DNA of 60,270 nt from CBFDBF01 sp050293315 (GCA_050293315.1 JBNKMS010000006.1:1-60270), one strand, 5' to 3'. Counted from the stretch's first letter, positions 51,086-60,129 are shown. The notes: a model not told the origin generated them from the sequence alone. Made by a program: numbers and translations.

Positions 51086-51514
51086 GCCTATTTCTTTTGC
51101 TTGTCCAAAAGAAATAGGCGAAAGAAAAAGACACTCCACGACTTGCCCTACGGGTTCCCTGCGTTCCTCACCGCCCCAGGGGCTCCATCGACGGGCAATC
51201 CCTTGCCCGCGATGGAGGCGCCGCGTCCATGCGGCGCCCCTACGGGCCTGATCCTGTTGCAGCTGCGGTACTCGGCTGCGTCGGAGGAGGTAGGGATGCC
51301 ACACCAAAGACCCGTGTGTTACCCCGAGCATCGCAGTTTCAAGCGGAAATGGCCCGAAGGGGAGCGACATGGAGGTCGCTCCTGTCCATAGGGGCAGGGA
51401 TGCCCCTTATGGACAGCCCCGCTTTAAACAAGAAGCGCAGGGTACCCGTAGGGGGTAACACTCGGGCGCTCTTTTCTTTCGTCCCTTTCTTTTGAGCGCG
51501 CAAAAGAAAGGGAC
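51086..51514. repeat. 429 bp palindrome mosaic with hairpin-ended termini (MITE-like)
   Basis: Each end is a perfect 13 bp hairpin: 51086-51098 with 51107-51119, and 51481-51493 with 51502-51514, both built around TTTCTTTTG...CAAAAGAAA. The sequences just inside (GGCGAAAGAAAAAGACAC and, reversed, GGACGAAAGAAAAGAGCGCC) are also inverted repeats. Inside are further hairpins, for example CTCCATCG/CGATGGAG (51181-51215), GGCGCCGC/GCGGCGCC, GGAGCGAC/GTCGCTCC, and GTCCATAGGGGCA/TGCCCCTTATGGAC. The 30 bases at 51308-51337 recur at 60179-60208. No credible protein is encoded. Confidence 0.75.
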
Positions 51515-51627
51515 TTGCAGCCGGACATCGGTGTCAATTAAGACAATAGAGCGGTTAGGCTGCGAAAATTATTACTGGGATTGATCAAGTCACAGAATCT
51601 CGCGGTGAAACCGCGGAATTGAGAAAA

Positions 51628-51703
51628 TGGCGTCCCGTAGGGGAGTCGAACCCCTGTGACCAGCGTGAAAGGCTGATATCCTAGGCCTCTAGATGAACGG
51701 GAC
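51628..51703 (-). tRNA. tRNA-Glu (anticodon TTC)
   Basis: 76 bases with encoded CCA (51628-51630). Acceptor GTCCCGT/ACGGGAC, anticodon loop CTTTCAC (TTC) and T-arm GGGGTTCGACTCCCC fit tRNA-Glu. It follows tRNA-Ala by four bases and is likely processed from the same transcript. Confidence 0.97.
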
Positions 51704-51707
51704 GGAT

Positions 51708-51783
51708 TGGTGGAGCTAGGCGGGATCGAACCGCCGACCTCTACACTGCCAGTGTAGCGCTCTCCCAGCTGAGCTATAGCCCC
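51708..51783 (-). tRNA. tRNA-Ala (anticodon GGC)
   Basis: 76 bases with encoded CCA (51708-51710). Acceptor GGGGCTA/TAGCTCC includes the G3-U70 wobble pair recognised by alanyl-tRNA synthetase; the anticodon loop is CTGGCAG (GGC). Confidence 0.97.
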
Positions 51784-51845
51784 AAAAACAAGAGGCGCAT
51801 ATTAGGCCAAGCCAGCGCCTTTGTCCACCCCTGATGCGGCCTGGA

Positions 51846-52664
51846 TCAGTGCCCACAGGTACATTTCAGAGACGATATCTGGTTGTCCCACTGGCTGCCG
51901 AGGGAGTCATGTCCCTTAAGCAGTACCAGCTTGGATCCGTTGAATTTTGGCTGTTTCCACGCCTCAAGATGACACCCTTTAGCCAGCCGTACTGATGAGA
52001 TGGCGTCGTCCCAACCATCGGCGTTCAGGATCTCCTCCTTCTCTCCGGATGCAATCTTCATACTCCTACCCTGAAATTGATGCTTCTCATAGACGACGCA
52101 ACTATCAGCCGCAACCACCGGACCTCCGCCACGCTCGCTGCACTGCTGTAGCCCCTTGCTACGCTTGGCCGCCATGCTGTTAATATATCTATGGTTCTCT
52201 CCCTGCATACACCAGTTGTAGTGAGCGTCAAATTCAGCACCCCACAGCGCCCCTTTGTAGCCACAGCTCAGTTTGTTCGCCTTGCGTACCTGAGAGACAG
52301 CCTCTCTGGCGTAGGCCTTACACCTGCCGGCAATGGGTGAAAGCTCTGCCTGCTCCGCCTTGTCTCTGCACTCCATCAGAACAGCGCCTCGCGCTATCAG
52401 CTGCTCGCCAATCAGCAGATGGTTGTCCTCCTGCATGCACCAGGCGTGGTGTTGAGCAAGGTCATCACTCCACTCCGGTCCTGCCTGATCACACCAATAT
52501 TTACCTAACTCCCTGAACTGGGAGACAGCCATATCAGCATAGACCCTGCACTTGTTATCAAGCACCTCTGGATCTAACGACTTAGTATCGCCTGGGGGGG
52601 CACAACCTGATATATAGACCAGACAGAAACAGGATAGGATGAATAGCGCTTTCCCACTACGCAT
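51846..52664 (-). CDS. lipoprotein with two Cys-rich repeats and a beta/gamma-crystallin-like domain
   Basis: A 272-residue lipoprotein (lipobox SGCAPPG). Two tandem units of about 70 residues follow (about 38-105 and 112-185), each with the pattern CxxYAxxAVSQ-C-W-HxxWCMQxxNH-C (CRVYADMAVSQ...HHAWCMQEDNH and CKAYAREAVSQ...HYNWCMQGENH), so each could hold two disulfides. The last 85 residues (VYEKHQFQGRSMKIASGEKE, then AISSVRLAKGCHLEAWKQP) match the beta/gamma-crystallin or I36 inhibitor fold. The function of the repeats is unknown. It is a lone gene on the minus strand between tRNA-Ala and glnS. Confidence 0.8.
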   Translation of the reverse strand: MRSGKALFILSCFCLVYISGCAPPGDTKSLDPEVLDNKCRVYADMAVSQFRELGKYWCDQAGPEWSDDLAQHHAWCMQEDNHLLIGEQLIARGAVLMECRDKAEQAELSPIAGRCKAYAREAVSQVRKANKLSCGYKGALWGAEFDAHYNWCMQGENHRYINSMAAKRSKGLQQCSERGGGPVVAADSCVVYEKHQFQGRSMKIASGEKEEILNADGWDDAISSVRLAKGCHLEAWKQPKFNGSKLVLLKGHDSLGSQWDNQISSLKCTCGH

Positions 52665-52718
52665 TATAATCTCCTGGCAAGACCAATCTATTAACCTCTA
52701 AACGACTCTGCCAAGCTA

Positions 52719-54410
52719 CTATCTGTTCTCTATTTTGGCCCATGAGTCACGTAGAGTTACCGTACGGTTAAATACCAATTTCTCTGGACTTGAATCTATA
52801 CTATCGACACAAAAATAGCCTTCGCGTTCAAACTGGAAGCCGCTACCCGGCTCCGCCCGCGCCAGGCTGGGCTCAACCACGCACCCGGTCAGTACAGTCA
52901 GCGACTCAGGATTGAGGTGCTCTATAAATGATTCCACCTCTCTATCTCCATCCGGGGTCGGATGGTTAAACAAGCTTTGGTATACCCTCACCTCCGCCTC
53001 TACCCCTTCTGTAGCGGACACCCAATGGATAACCCCTCTGACCTTGCGCCCTTCCGGGTTTGCACCTAGGGTGTCAGGATCATGGCTACAGCGCAGCTCG
53101 ATGATCTCGCCACTCTCATCCTTGATTACCTGTTCGCACTTAATCACATAGGCGTTACGCAACCGCACCTCGCCCCCAGTCACCAAGCGTTTATATTTCT
53201 TGTTGGCCTCTTCGCGAAAGTCGGCCTGGTCGATATATACCTCCCGGGTGAACCTCAGGGTGCGACTACCCATGGACTCATCTTTAGGGTGGTTGGGGGC
53301 ACTGATCTCCTCTACCTTGCCCTCCGGGTAGTTCTCTATAACCACTTTAAGTGGATGTAGCACCGCCATGGCGCGAGGGGCGTGTTTGTCCAGGTCCTCG
53401 CGAATACAGGCCTCCAGCATCCCCATCTCCACCGAGTTGTCGGCCTTGGTGACACCGATGCGGTCACTGAAGGTGCGAATCGATGCCGGGCTATATCCGC
53501 GCCGGCGCAGACCGGCAATGGTAGGCATCCTCGGATCATCCCAGCCGCTGACATGCCCCTCATCCACCAGCTGGGTCAGCTTGCGCTTACTCATTACGGT
53601 GTACTGTAGATTGAGCCGAGAGAACTCTATCTGCTGTGGATGGCAGGCAATGCTGATGTTGTCCAGACACCAGTCATAGAGTGGACGGTGATCCTCAAAC
53701 TCCAGGGTGCAGAGAGAGTGGGTGATCCCCTCAAGCGCATCAGAGATAGGGTGAGTATAGTCATACATCGGATAGAGACACCACTCTGTCCCGGTCTGGT
53801 GATGAATGACGCCATGTCGGATACGGTACAGAGTAGGGTCACGCATATTCATATTGGGCGAGGCCATATCGATCTTGGCCCGTAACACCCTGGAGCCATC
53901 TTCAAACTCCCCTGCTCGCATCCTGGTAAACAGATCCAGGTTTTCCTCTACCGAACGGTTGCGGTAGGGGCTCTCTTTTCCCGGCTCGGTCAGAGTGCCG
54001 CGATACTCTCGCGTCTGCTCTGCGGTCAGATCGCATACATAGGCCTTGCCGTTTTCGATCAACTCAACGGCATAGTTGTAAAGCTGTTCAAAATAGTCTG
54101 AGGCATAGAACAGCCGGTCGTCCCAATCAAAGCCGAGCCAGCGTACATCCTCAATAATAGAGTCCACATACTCCACATCCTCCTTGTGGGGATTGGTATC
54201 ATCAAAGCGCAGATTACAGAGACCACCCGGATAGTCCCTGGCTATGCCAAAATTGAGACAGATCGACTTGGCGTGGCCTATGTGTAGGTAACCGTTGGGC
54301 TCTGGCGGAAAACGGGTATGCACCCGACCGTCGTTCTTGCCCTCTTGCAGATCCTGATCGATGATCTGACGGATAAAATTGGTGGGTGTGGTTGTATCCT
54401 GCTCGCTCAT
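52719..54410 (-). CDS. glnS: glutaminyl-tRNA synthetase
   Basis: A 563-residue class I synthetase. The HIGH motif is PPEPNGYLHIGHAKSI, the KMSKS-type motif is VMSKRKL, and the C-terminal beta-barrel anticodon-binding domain is complete. Length matches the E. coli enzyme. It precedes the crystallin-type gene and follows gltX on the same strand. Confidence 0.97.
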   Translation of the reverse strand: MSEQDTTTPTNFIRQIIDQDLQEGKNDGRVHTRFPPEPNGYLHIGHAKSICLNFGIARDYPGGLCNLRFDDTNPHKEDVEYVDSIIEDVRWLGFDWDDRLFYASDYFEQLYNYAVELIENGKAYVCDLTAEQTREYRGTLTEPGKESPYRNRSVEENLDLFTRMRAGEFEDGSRVLRAKIDMASPNMNMRDPTLYRIRHGVIHHQTGTEWCLYPMYDYTHPISDALEGITHSLCTLEFEDHRPLYDWCLDNISIACHPQQIEFSRLNLQYTVMSKRKLTQLVDEGHVSGWDDPRMPTIAGLRRRGYSPASIRTFSDRIGVTKADNSVEMGMLEACIREDLDKHAPRAMAVLHPLKVVIENYPEGKVEEISAPNHPKDESMGSRTLRFTREVYIDQADFREEANKKYKRLVTGGEVRLRNAYVIKCEQVIKDESGEIIELRCSHDPDTLGANPEGRKVRGVIHWVSATEGVEAEVRVYQSLFNHPTPDGDREVESFIEHLNPESLTVLTGCVVEPSLARAEPGSGFQFEREGYFCVDSIDSSPEKLVFNRTVTLRDSWAKIENR

Positions 54411-54421
54411 GTTATTTGATG

Positions 54422-54455
54422 TTCCTGGATCTTTCGGTCAAGCCGCGGGGTGACG
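54422..54455. repeat. degraded copy of the dispersed palindrome
   Basis: TTCCTGGATCTTTCGGTCAA then GCCGCGGGGTGACG aligns with 60125-60157 (right arm intact, left arm decayed). It lies in the glnS-gltX gap. Confidence 0.65.
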
Positions 54456-54492
54456 TAAAAGAGTAAACTGCTATCATATCTAACTGTCTAGT

Positions 54493-55905
54493 TTAGGCGT
54501 TTTCTTCACGTTGGCGAATATATTCCAACGCCCGCTCAATACGTCTTAGGCTGGCCTCTTTCCCAACCAGGTGGAGCGTATCGTCGATACCGGGCGAAGC
54601 AGCACGCCCAACTACGGCCACTCGCAATGGCTGGGCCACCTTGCCCATGTTCAACTCCAGAGATGCGGACACCTCTTCCACCAGCGTGTGTAGATTCTCT
54701 AGCGTCCACTCCTCCAACTCGCGCAGCGCCTCCAGGGCCTTCTCTAGAGGCTCCCGCGCTACCGGACGCAGATGCTTCTTCGCCGCCTTCTCTTCAAATT
54801 CGTCAAAATCCTGGTAGAAGAAGGCGCTGATCTCGGCCATCTCCGCTAAAGTCCTAGCCCGCTCCTGCTGTGCCTTTACCACATCCACCAGATCCGGCCC
54901 GGTAGTAGCTGGATCTATACCCAGCCGACCCATATGTGGGCTTAGCAGATGAGCAATGCGAGAGGGGCTAGAAGCTTTTATATAGTGCTGATTTAGCCAG
55001 GCCAGCTTCTCACTATTAAAGGTGGATGCCGCCTTGTTCACCTGATCGATATCGAACAGCTCAATCATCTCATCCAGAGAAAATATCTCCTGATCCCCGT
55101 GGGACCAACCCAACCGTACCAGATAGTTGAGCAGTGCCTCAGGGAGGAAACCGTCTTCCCGATACTGGATAACGCTGACGGCACCGTGACGCTTAGAGAG
55201 CCGGGCGCCATCATCACCGAGGATCATCGGTACATGCGCATACTTGGGCGGCTCCTTACCCAGGGCACGCAGGATATTGATCTGCCTGGGGGTGTTATTC
55301 AGATGATCATCGCCGCGGATTACTACGTTGATCTCCATATCCATATCGTCAACCACCACGGTCAGATTGTATGTAGGGGATCCATCGGTCCGCTGTATGA
55401 TCAGGTCATCCAGCTCGGTGTTATCAAACGCCACCTTGCCCCGCACCAGATCGTCCACCACCACGGTACCATCCTCCGGGTTGGCAAAGCGGATCACATG
55501 GGGCTGGTTCGGGTCCACCTCTGCATGGCGACAGTGGCCGTCATACCGGGGCTTGGCCTTGCGCTGCATCGCATCATCCCGCAGCTCCTCCAGTCGCTCC
55601 TTGGAGCAGTTGCAGCGGTAGGCCAGGCCGCTGTCCAGCAGCTGCTGGATTACCTCCGCATAGCGGTCGAAACGCTCGGTCTGATAGAACGGCCCCTGGT
55701 CATACTCCAGGCCGAGCCAGGTCATGCCCTCTAAAATGGCATTGACCGACTCTTTAGTAGAGCGCTCCAGATCTGTATCCTCAATCCGTAACACAAACTG
55801 GCCACCATGCTTGCGTGCATAGAGCCATGAGAATAGCGCGGTACGGGCGCCACCGACATGCAGATAGCCTGTCGGACTGGGGGCAAAACGGGTACGAACA
55901 CTCAT
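54493..55905 (-). CDS. gltX: glutamyl-tRNA synthetase
   Basis: A 470-residue class I synthetase. HIGH-type motif FAPSPTGYLHVGGARTAL, KMSKS-type LSKRHG, and the zinc site CNC (near residue 99) with CRH (near 126), as in E. coli GltX. It charges tRNA-Glu, whose gene is about 4 kb downstream. Confidence 0.97.
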   Translation of the reverse strand: MSVRTRFAPSPTGYLHVGGARTALFSWLYARKHGGQFVLRIEDTDLERSTKESVNAILEGMTWLGLEYDQGPFYQTERFDRYAEVIQQLLDSGLAYRCNCSKERLEELRDDAMQRKAKPRYDGHCRHAEVDPNQPHVIRFANPEDGTVVVDDLVRGKVAFDNTELDDLIIQRTDGSPTYNLTVVVDDMDMEINVVIRGDDHLNNTPRQINILRALGKEPPKYAHVPMILGDDGARLSKRHGAVSVIQYREDGFLPEALLNYLVRLGWSHGDQEIFSLDEMIELFDIDQVNKAASTFNSEKLAWLNQHYIKASSPSRIAHLLSPHMGRLGIDPATTGPDLVDVVKAQQERARTLAEMAEISAFFYQDFDEFEEKAAKKHLRPVAREPLEKALEALRELEEWTLENLHTLVEEVSASLELNMGKVAQPLRVAVVGRAASPGIDDTLHLVGKEASLRRIERALEYIRQREENA

Positions 55906-56030
55906 AGATTACGGTCGCTCTCAGTTGAAAGGGTGCATTCTACCAGACCCTATACCGATTTCCCCCTAATGTTGGCTCAATTGACGCTGTTGCAATGCAC
56001 CAGTAAAATAGGATTTTTCGCATATATATT

Positions 56031-56105
56031 GGGCGGTTAGCTCAGCGGGAGAGCACTGCCTTCACACGGCAGGGGTCACTGGTTCAATCCCAGTACCGCC
56101 CACCA
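56031..56105 (+). tRNA. tRNA-Val (anticodon CAC)
   Basis: 75 bases with encoded CCA (56103-56105). Acceptor GGGCGGT/ACCGCCC; anticodon stem CTGCC/GGCAG with loop TTCACAC (CAC); T-arm CTGGTTCAATCCCAG. This CAC isoacceptor is less common than TAC or GAC. No trailer unit of the Arg/Ser type follows it. Confidence 0.95.
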
Positions 56106-56244
56106 GATGGCAACGGACTAGAGCAGCTCCGCCAGCATATCCTCAGGACACGGCACCGTGCCGCTCTGGGAGACCCTGATTAAAGCCATATATACATTCT
56201 TGTCAGGGACAACTGTTAAGACACAATGTTTGGAGTTACATGGA

Positions 56245-56646
56245 ATGAAACCAATTATCGCTATTTTACTCGCCCTGTTGACCCTACCTGCTGCGGCAGA
56301 GGTTACACAGGTCAATAATGCCGAGCTACAGCAGCTACTGGCACAAGGGGTGCCTATCATTGACATACGCCGTCCCGAGGAGTGGCAGGAGACCGGCATT
56401 ATTCCTAACAGTCATATGATCACCTTCTTTGATGAACAGGGCCATTACGACCTGGACGGGTGGCTAAAGCAGTTGGAGAAGATTGCTGCAAAGGATGAGC
56501 CGTTTATCCTGATATGCCGTACCGGGAACCGTACCGGGGTGGTCAGCGGGTTTCTAGATAGCAAGATGAACTACAACAAGGTTTATAACGTGACCAACGG
56601 TATCACCAAGTGGATTGAACAGGGCAACCAGACAGTCAAGCCCTGA
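56245..56646 (+). CDS. periplasmic rhodanese-domain protein
   Basis: A 133-residue sulfurtransferase-fold protein. The signal peptide is MKPIIAILLALLTLPAAAE, and a single rhodanese domain follows with active-site Cys91 in ILICRTGNRTG and the usual PIIDIRRPEEW. Such proteins may move sulfane sulfur or act in envelope sulfur metabolism. ATG 56245 has GGAG about 10 bases upstream; the frame open from 56158 is not supported. It converges with rlmKL (11-base overlap). Confidence 0.88.
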   Translation: MKPIIAILLALLTLPAAAEVTQVNNAELQQLLAQGVPIIDIRRPEEWQETGIIPNSHMITFFDEQGHYDLDGWLKQLEKIAAKDEPFILICRTGNRTGVVSGFLDSKMNYNKVYNVTNGITKWIEQGNQTVKP

Positions 56647-58807
56647 TCTGCCAGCAGTAGTGCACCTTAGGATTACGCGCAAAATCCTGCGGCAGTGTAG
56701 CCCGGCTGATGTCCTCTATATCCAATCCATCCAATCGGTCCCGGTCGAGCTTGAAACTGCGCAAGTTGCAGGAGAAGATCAGCACCCCCCCAGGCTCCAG
56801 TAGACGCACCGCACTCTTGATCAAAGACACATGGTCGCGCTGCACATCGAACACCCCATCCATCCGCTTGGAGCTGGAGAAGCTGGGTGGATCGAGAAAG
56901 ATAAGACCATACTTCTGACCTCCGCCTCCACGCTGCAGCCACTCAACACAATCGACCCGCACAAACTGATGCTCAGGGCCCTGCAACCCGTTGAGCGCCA
57001 TATTGCGTCTGGCCCAATCGAGATAGGTGTTGGACATATCGATAGTGGTAGTTGCAACGGCGCCGCCCTTGGCCGCATACACTGATGCCGTTCCAGTGTA
57101 GGCGAACAGGTTTAGAAAACGCCTGCCCTTGGCCAGCTTTGCCAGCAGAGAGCGGGTAATGCGGTGGTCGAGAAACAGTCCGGTATCCAGATAGTCCTCA
57201 AAGTTCACCCAAAACCTATGGCCCCCCTCGCTCACCTGATGGAAACTGTTACTGCTTGCCAGTTTCCGGTACTGGGCGGCCCCCTTCTGCTGCTGGCGTA
57301 CCTTAAAGAAGAGCTGCTCTTCGCCAATCTCCAAGGTCTCCAGGATCACCCCCAGTGCCTCGCGCAGACGCAGGCGCGCCTTGCGCCGATCGACACTCTT
57401 CGGTGCCTGGTACTCCTGCACATGCACATAGCGTCTATCGCCCTCCCCCTCTGCTGCATAGATATCAACTGCTACAGCATACTCCGGCAGGTCGGCATCG
57501 TAGAGACGGTAGCAGGAGATATTCTCCCGCTTGAGCCAACTCGCCAGATTCTTAAGGTTTTTGCGTAGCCGGTTGGCCAGCTCAGAGGCCCCGTCACTCC
57601 TCTCCTCCGGCGCTAACGGGGTGGGAAACCTGCGATCCACCACATACCATTTCGGGTCGATCTCAAAGTGGAGCAGTTTGCACTCGATCGATCCGTTATA
57701 GAGGGAGTGCATCTTCCTGGCGCGTATCCCCATGCTCTTACCTAGTTCTGGATTACCGGTAAACAGGGTTGCCCGCCAGCCACTGAAGCGCTGGCGCAGC
57801 ATCTCTCCCAGCCGCGCGTAGAGGGCTGTCAGATCGGAATCGCTCCCCATGCGCTCGCCATATGGTGGATTCACCACAACCAGTCCGGCGGGGGCCGATT
57901 CCGGTGGCGTCGCAGCTGCTAACTCTCTCTGCTCAAACCTCAGCTGCCAACTAAGGCCTGCACGCGCCGCATTGTCCTGGGCGGAGCGTACCGCCTTGGG
58001 GTTGTGGTCATAACCTGTAATGGGCGGCACCCGTTCAAGCCCCCGCTCCCTCTTGCCCTCTGCCTGGGTCAACAGCTCCTGCCAGATGCCATCATCGTGC
58101 CGCTTCCAGTGTAGAAACCCCCAATGGTCGCGGAGCAGGCCGGGGGCGATATCCGCAGCCATCATCGCAGCCTCGATCGGCAGGGTACCGGAACCACACA
58201 TCGGGTCGACCAGGGCGCCACCATCTGCGGCAATCTCAGGCCAACCTGCACGCAGCAGAATGGCGGCCGCCAGGTTCTCTTTTAGCGGCGCACCCATACC
58301 CTCTGTACGATAGCCACGACGGTGTAGCGACTCACCCGCCAGATCCAGGCTTATAGTCGCCTCATCCCGTAGCAGATAGAGATTTAAGCGTATATCCGGC
58401 AGTTCTGTATCTATGGATGGACGCTCACCCTGACGCTCACGAAACTGATCTACTATAGCGTCCTTGACCTTCAGAGCCCCAAAGTGGCTGTGGTTTATAG
58501 CAGAGCGTGAGCTATTGAAGTCGACTGCAAAAGTCTGCTCAGCGGTAAAGTGCTCGTCCCAGGAGATGGTCTGCACCCCGGCATATAGGGCCTCCGTAGA
58601 GGGCGCCGCAAAGGTGGCCAACGGCAGTAGCACCCGATTAGCTGTGCGAGACCAGAGACAGACCCTATAGGCGGTCTCAATGGTCCCACTAAACCGCGCC
58701 CCGGCCCTGGTCTCCGCGACATCGGTCGCCCCTAGCGCCCGTAACTCATCAACCAGCAGCAGCTCCATATGTTTGGGTGTAGTGGCGATAAACTGCTGCG
58801 TGCTCAT
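56636..58807 (-). CDS. rlmL: bifunctional 23S rRNA methyltransferase RlmKL
   Basis: A 723-residue fusion. The N-terminal half has a THUMP domain (about 45-160) and an N2-methyltransferase domain with NPPYGERMG (G2445); the C-terminal half has a second Rossmann methyltransferase with LDPPSFSSSKRM (m7G2069). Both catalytic motifs are intact and length is close to the E. coli protein (702). Confidence 0.96.
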   Translation of the reverse strand: MSTQQFIATTPKHMELLLVDELRALGATDVAETRAGARFSGTIETAYRVCLWSRTANRVLLPLATFAAPSTEALYAGVQTISWDEHFTAEQTFAVDFNSSRSAINHSHFGALKVKDAIVDQFRERQGERPSIDTELPDIRLNLYLLRDEATISLDLAGESLHRRGYRTEGMGAPLKENLAAAILLRAGWPEIAADGGALVDPMCGSGTLPIEAAMMAADIAPGLLRDHWGFLHWKRHDDGIWQELLTQAEGKRERGLERVPPITGYDHNPKAVRSAQDNAARAGLSWQLRFEQRELAAATPPESAPAGLVVVNPPYGERMGSDSDLTALYARLGEMLRQRFSGWRATLFTGNPELGKSMGIRARKMHSLYNGSIECKLLHFEIDPKWYVVDRRFPTPLAPEERSDGASELANRLRKNLKNLASWLKRENISCYRLYDADLPEYAVAVDIYAAEGEGDRRYVHVQEYQAPKSVDRRKARLRLREALGVILETLEIGEEQLFFKVRQQQKGAAQYRKLASSNSFHQVSEGGHRFWVNFEDYLDTGLFLDHRITRSLLAKLAKGRRFLNLFAYTGTASVYAAKGGAVATTTIDMSNTYLDWARRNMALNGLQGPEHQFVRVDCVEWLQRGGGGQKYGLIFLDPPSFSSSKRMDGVFDVQRDHVSLIKSAVRLLEPGGVLIFSCNLRSFKLDRDRLDGLDIEDISRATLPQDFARNPKVHYCWQIRA

Positions 58808-58887
58808 GTGCTTGCTAGGGGGGCCTTAGTATTGATGGGTCTGTTCGGGTTAGTATATCGCTATTACAGCCACTATTCCCGCTATTG

Positions 58888-59151
58888 ATGAAGACCTGGC
58901 ACGTATATATCGCCCGCTGCTCCGATGACAGCCTCTACACCGGCATCGCTACGGATGTGCAGCGACGTATAGAGGAGCACAACAGCGATGATCGCCTGGC
59001 GGCACGTTACACCAGGGGACGCCGCCCGATCACACTACTCTACAGCGAGCAATACACCACCCGCTCCGAGGCCAGCAGACGGGAGAGCGAGATCAAACAG
59101 ATGAGCCGGGAGGAGAAGAAAGCGCTGATCAATACGGGCAGCAGCTGTTAA
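58888..59151 (+). CDS. GIY-YIG nuclease-domain protein (YhbQ-like)
   Basis: An 87-residue single-domain protein. WHVYIARCSDDSLYTGIATD carries the GIY-YIG motif (variant VYI...YTG), with the catalytic Arg in RRIEEHN and the Glu near EASRRESEIKQMS. Small members occur in most gammaproteobacteria; activity on DNA has been seen for some. The TTG three bases before ATG 58888 is not needed. Confidence 0.93.
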   Translation: MKTWHVYIARCSDDSLYTGIATDVQRRIEEHNSDDRLAARYTRGRRPITLLYSEQYTTRSEASRRESEIKQMSREEKKALINTGSSC

Positions 59152-59175
59152 CTCACTCCTGCGCGCGTGGGACCA

Positions 59176-59235
59176 GGTTAACGTTTCCCATAAGCCGCGC
59201 AGATTTATTGCGTCGGCTTGATGGGCTGGTTAGGC
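59176..59235 (-). repeat. attC-like recombination site (59-base element)
   Basis: Read on the minus strand: R'' GCCTAAC (59229-59235), then CCCATCAAGCCG and CGGCTTATGGG as complementary L arms with one unpaired C, a short centre, and a degenerate R' GTTAACC (59176-59182). Total 60 bases. This is the layout of integron cassette recombination sites, including the unpaired base that sets strand choice. The R' box has two mismatches against R''. The site encodes the C-terminus of the 59205-59945 protein (PNQPIKPTQ), as in many cassettes. Confidence 0.75.
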
Positions 59236-59945
59236 CCTTTCGTTGCCTCAGCAATGACAGACTTTAATTTTTCTTGGACAACAGCTGGTTGCTTCTCTAT
59301 TTCACTTTTACAGATAGCCATTACCTTCTTATGCTGCTCTGCATTTGACGTTAAAGACCAACGCGCCGCACCAGCCACAAGCAATTTGTTTGTTTCTCCT
59401 TTGACGTCAAGCCACGGGAGTGCTTCCATTATTCTTGCTACGGGTTCCGTGTTACCTGTAGCCATAAAATTCCCCCATAGCGCATCCAAAACCCATGGGC
59501 CTTGTTCAAGGGGGATTTGACTGATTTCCATCGGCGACCCTTTGTAAAGGTAACTAAACTGTTCTTTAAGTGCTGGGCGCTTTTCTAGGATGGCATATAC
59601 TCTTTCTTTTGAATCCGAAATGTTGGCATACCAAACGCCTAGAACAACAACACCATATGATGAGTCTTGTAATGAGCTTAGATCATTTACCCAAGAACCT
59701 ACCTTACTAGGATTGTTCTTGAATACCCCAGCTAGGAAACCAAAGATTGGAGGATATGTTTTTCCATTTTCTAAAAAATCACTTTCGCTCATGTAGCGAA
59801 CGGCTTGGACAATATTCTCTGGTTCAGGCTTGAGATAGTAATAAGTAAGCCATTTACCAAACTCTTCCTGTGATTTGAACTCTGTCTCCGAGCTTACAAG
59901 TCCTGAAAACAGAATCAAAATTACAAATACAGTATTCCGTAGCAT
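59205..59945 (-). CDS. orphan integron-cassette protein, secreted, unknown function
   Basis: A 246-residue protein with a signal peptide (MLRNTVFVILILFSGLVSSE). The mature part is helical with no family I recognise; segments such as WVLDALWGNFMATGNTEPVA suggest a helical-repeat fold. GGAAAG lies close before the ATG. The last nine residues (PNQPIKPTQ) are read from the attC-like site, and a consensus R' (GTTAGGC at 59963-59969) lies 18 bases upstream of the start, so the gene has the structure of a mobile cassette. No integrase or second complete attC is in the window. The gene is more A/T-rich than its neighbours, which fits transfer. Confidence 0.75.
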   Translation of the reverse strand: MLRNTVFVILILFSGLVSSETEFKSQEEFGKWLTYYYLKPEPENIVQAVRYMSESDFLENGKTYPPIFGFLAGVFKNNPSKVGSWVNDLSSLQDSSYGVVVLGVWYANISDSKERVYAILEKRPALKEQFSYLYKGSPMEISQIPLEQGPWVLDALWGNFMATGNTEPVARIMEALPWLDVKGETNKLLVAGAARWSLTSNAEQHKKVMAICKSEIEKQPAVVQEKLKSVIAEATKGPNQPIKPTQ

Positions 59946-59962
59946 GTCTTTCCTTTTTGTTG

Positions 59963-59969
59963 GCCTAAC
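59963..59969 (-). repeat. upstream cassette boundary (R' box GTTAGGC)
   Basis: GTTAGGC on the minus strand, 18 bases before the cassette start codon, is the exact R' consensus (GTTRRRY) and the complement of the R'' box at 59229-59235. The matching L arm of a preceding attC or attI is not clear. Confidence 0.6.
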
Positions 59970-60129
59970 AGTTAATTATCACGCCGGCACTGATATCGTA
60001 ATATGACGCCAAGAAACTCCCTATGGGTAGTGAGATGAGATGATTTTGGCCCATCCTGCCAAGGGGGTATTTCCTTTATTTTGTGAGGTTATCAAAGAAC
60101 CAGCGGTTTAGGTAGACCTATTCTCCTGG

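Noticed and set aside
51101..51495. plus-strand frames starting MSKRNRRKKK and overlapping ones
   Set aside because: They lie wholly inside the palindrome mosaic; biased composition and overlapping frames on both strands show no coding signal.
51551..51558. second attC-type R' box (GGTTAGGC) near tRNA-Glu
   Set aside because: No complementary R'' box or L arms nearby; a 7-mer match alone is expected by chance.
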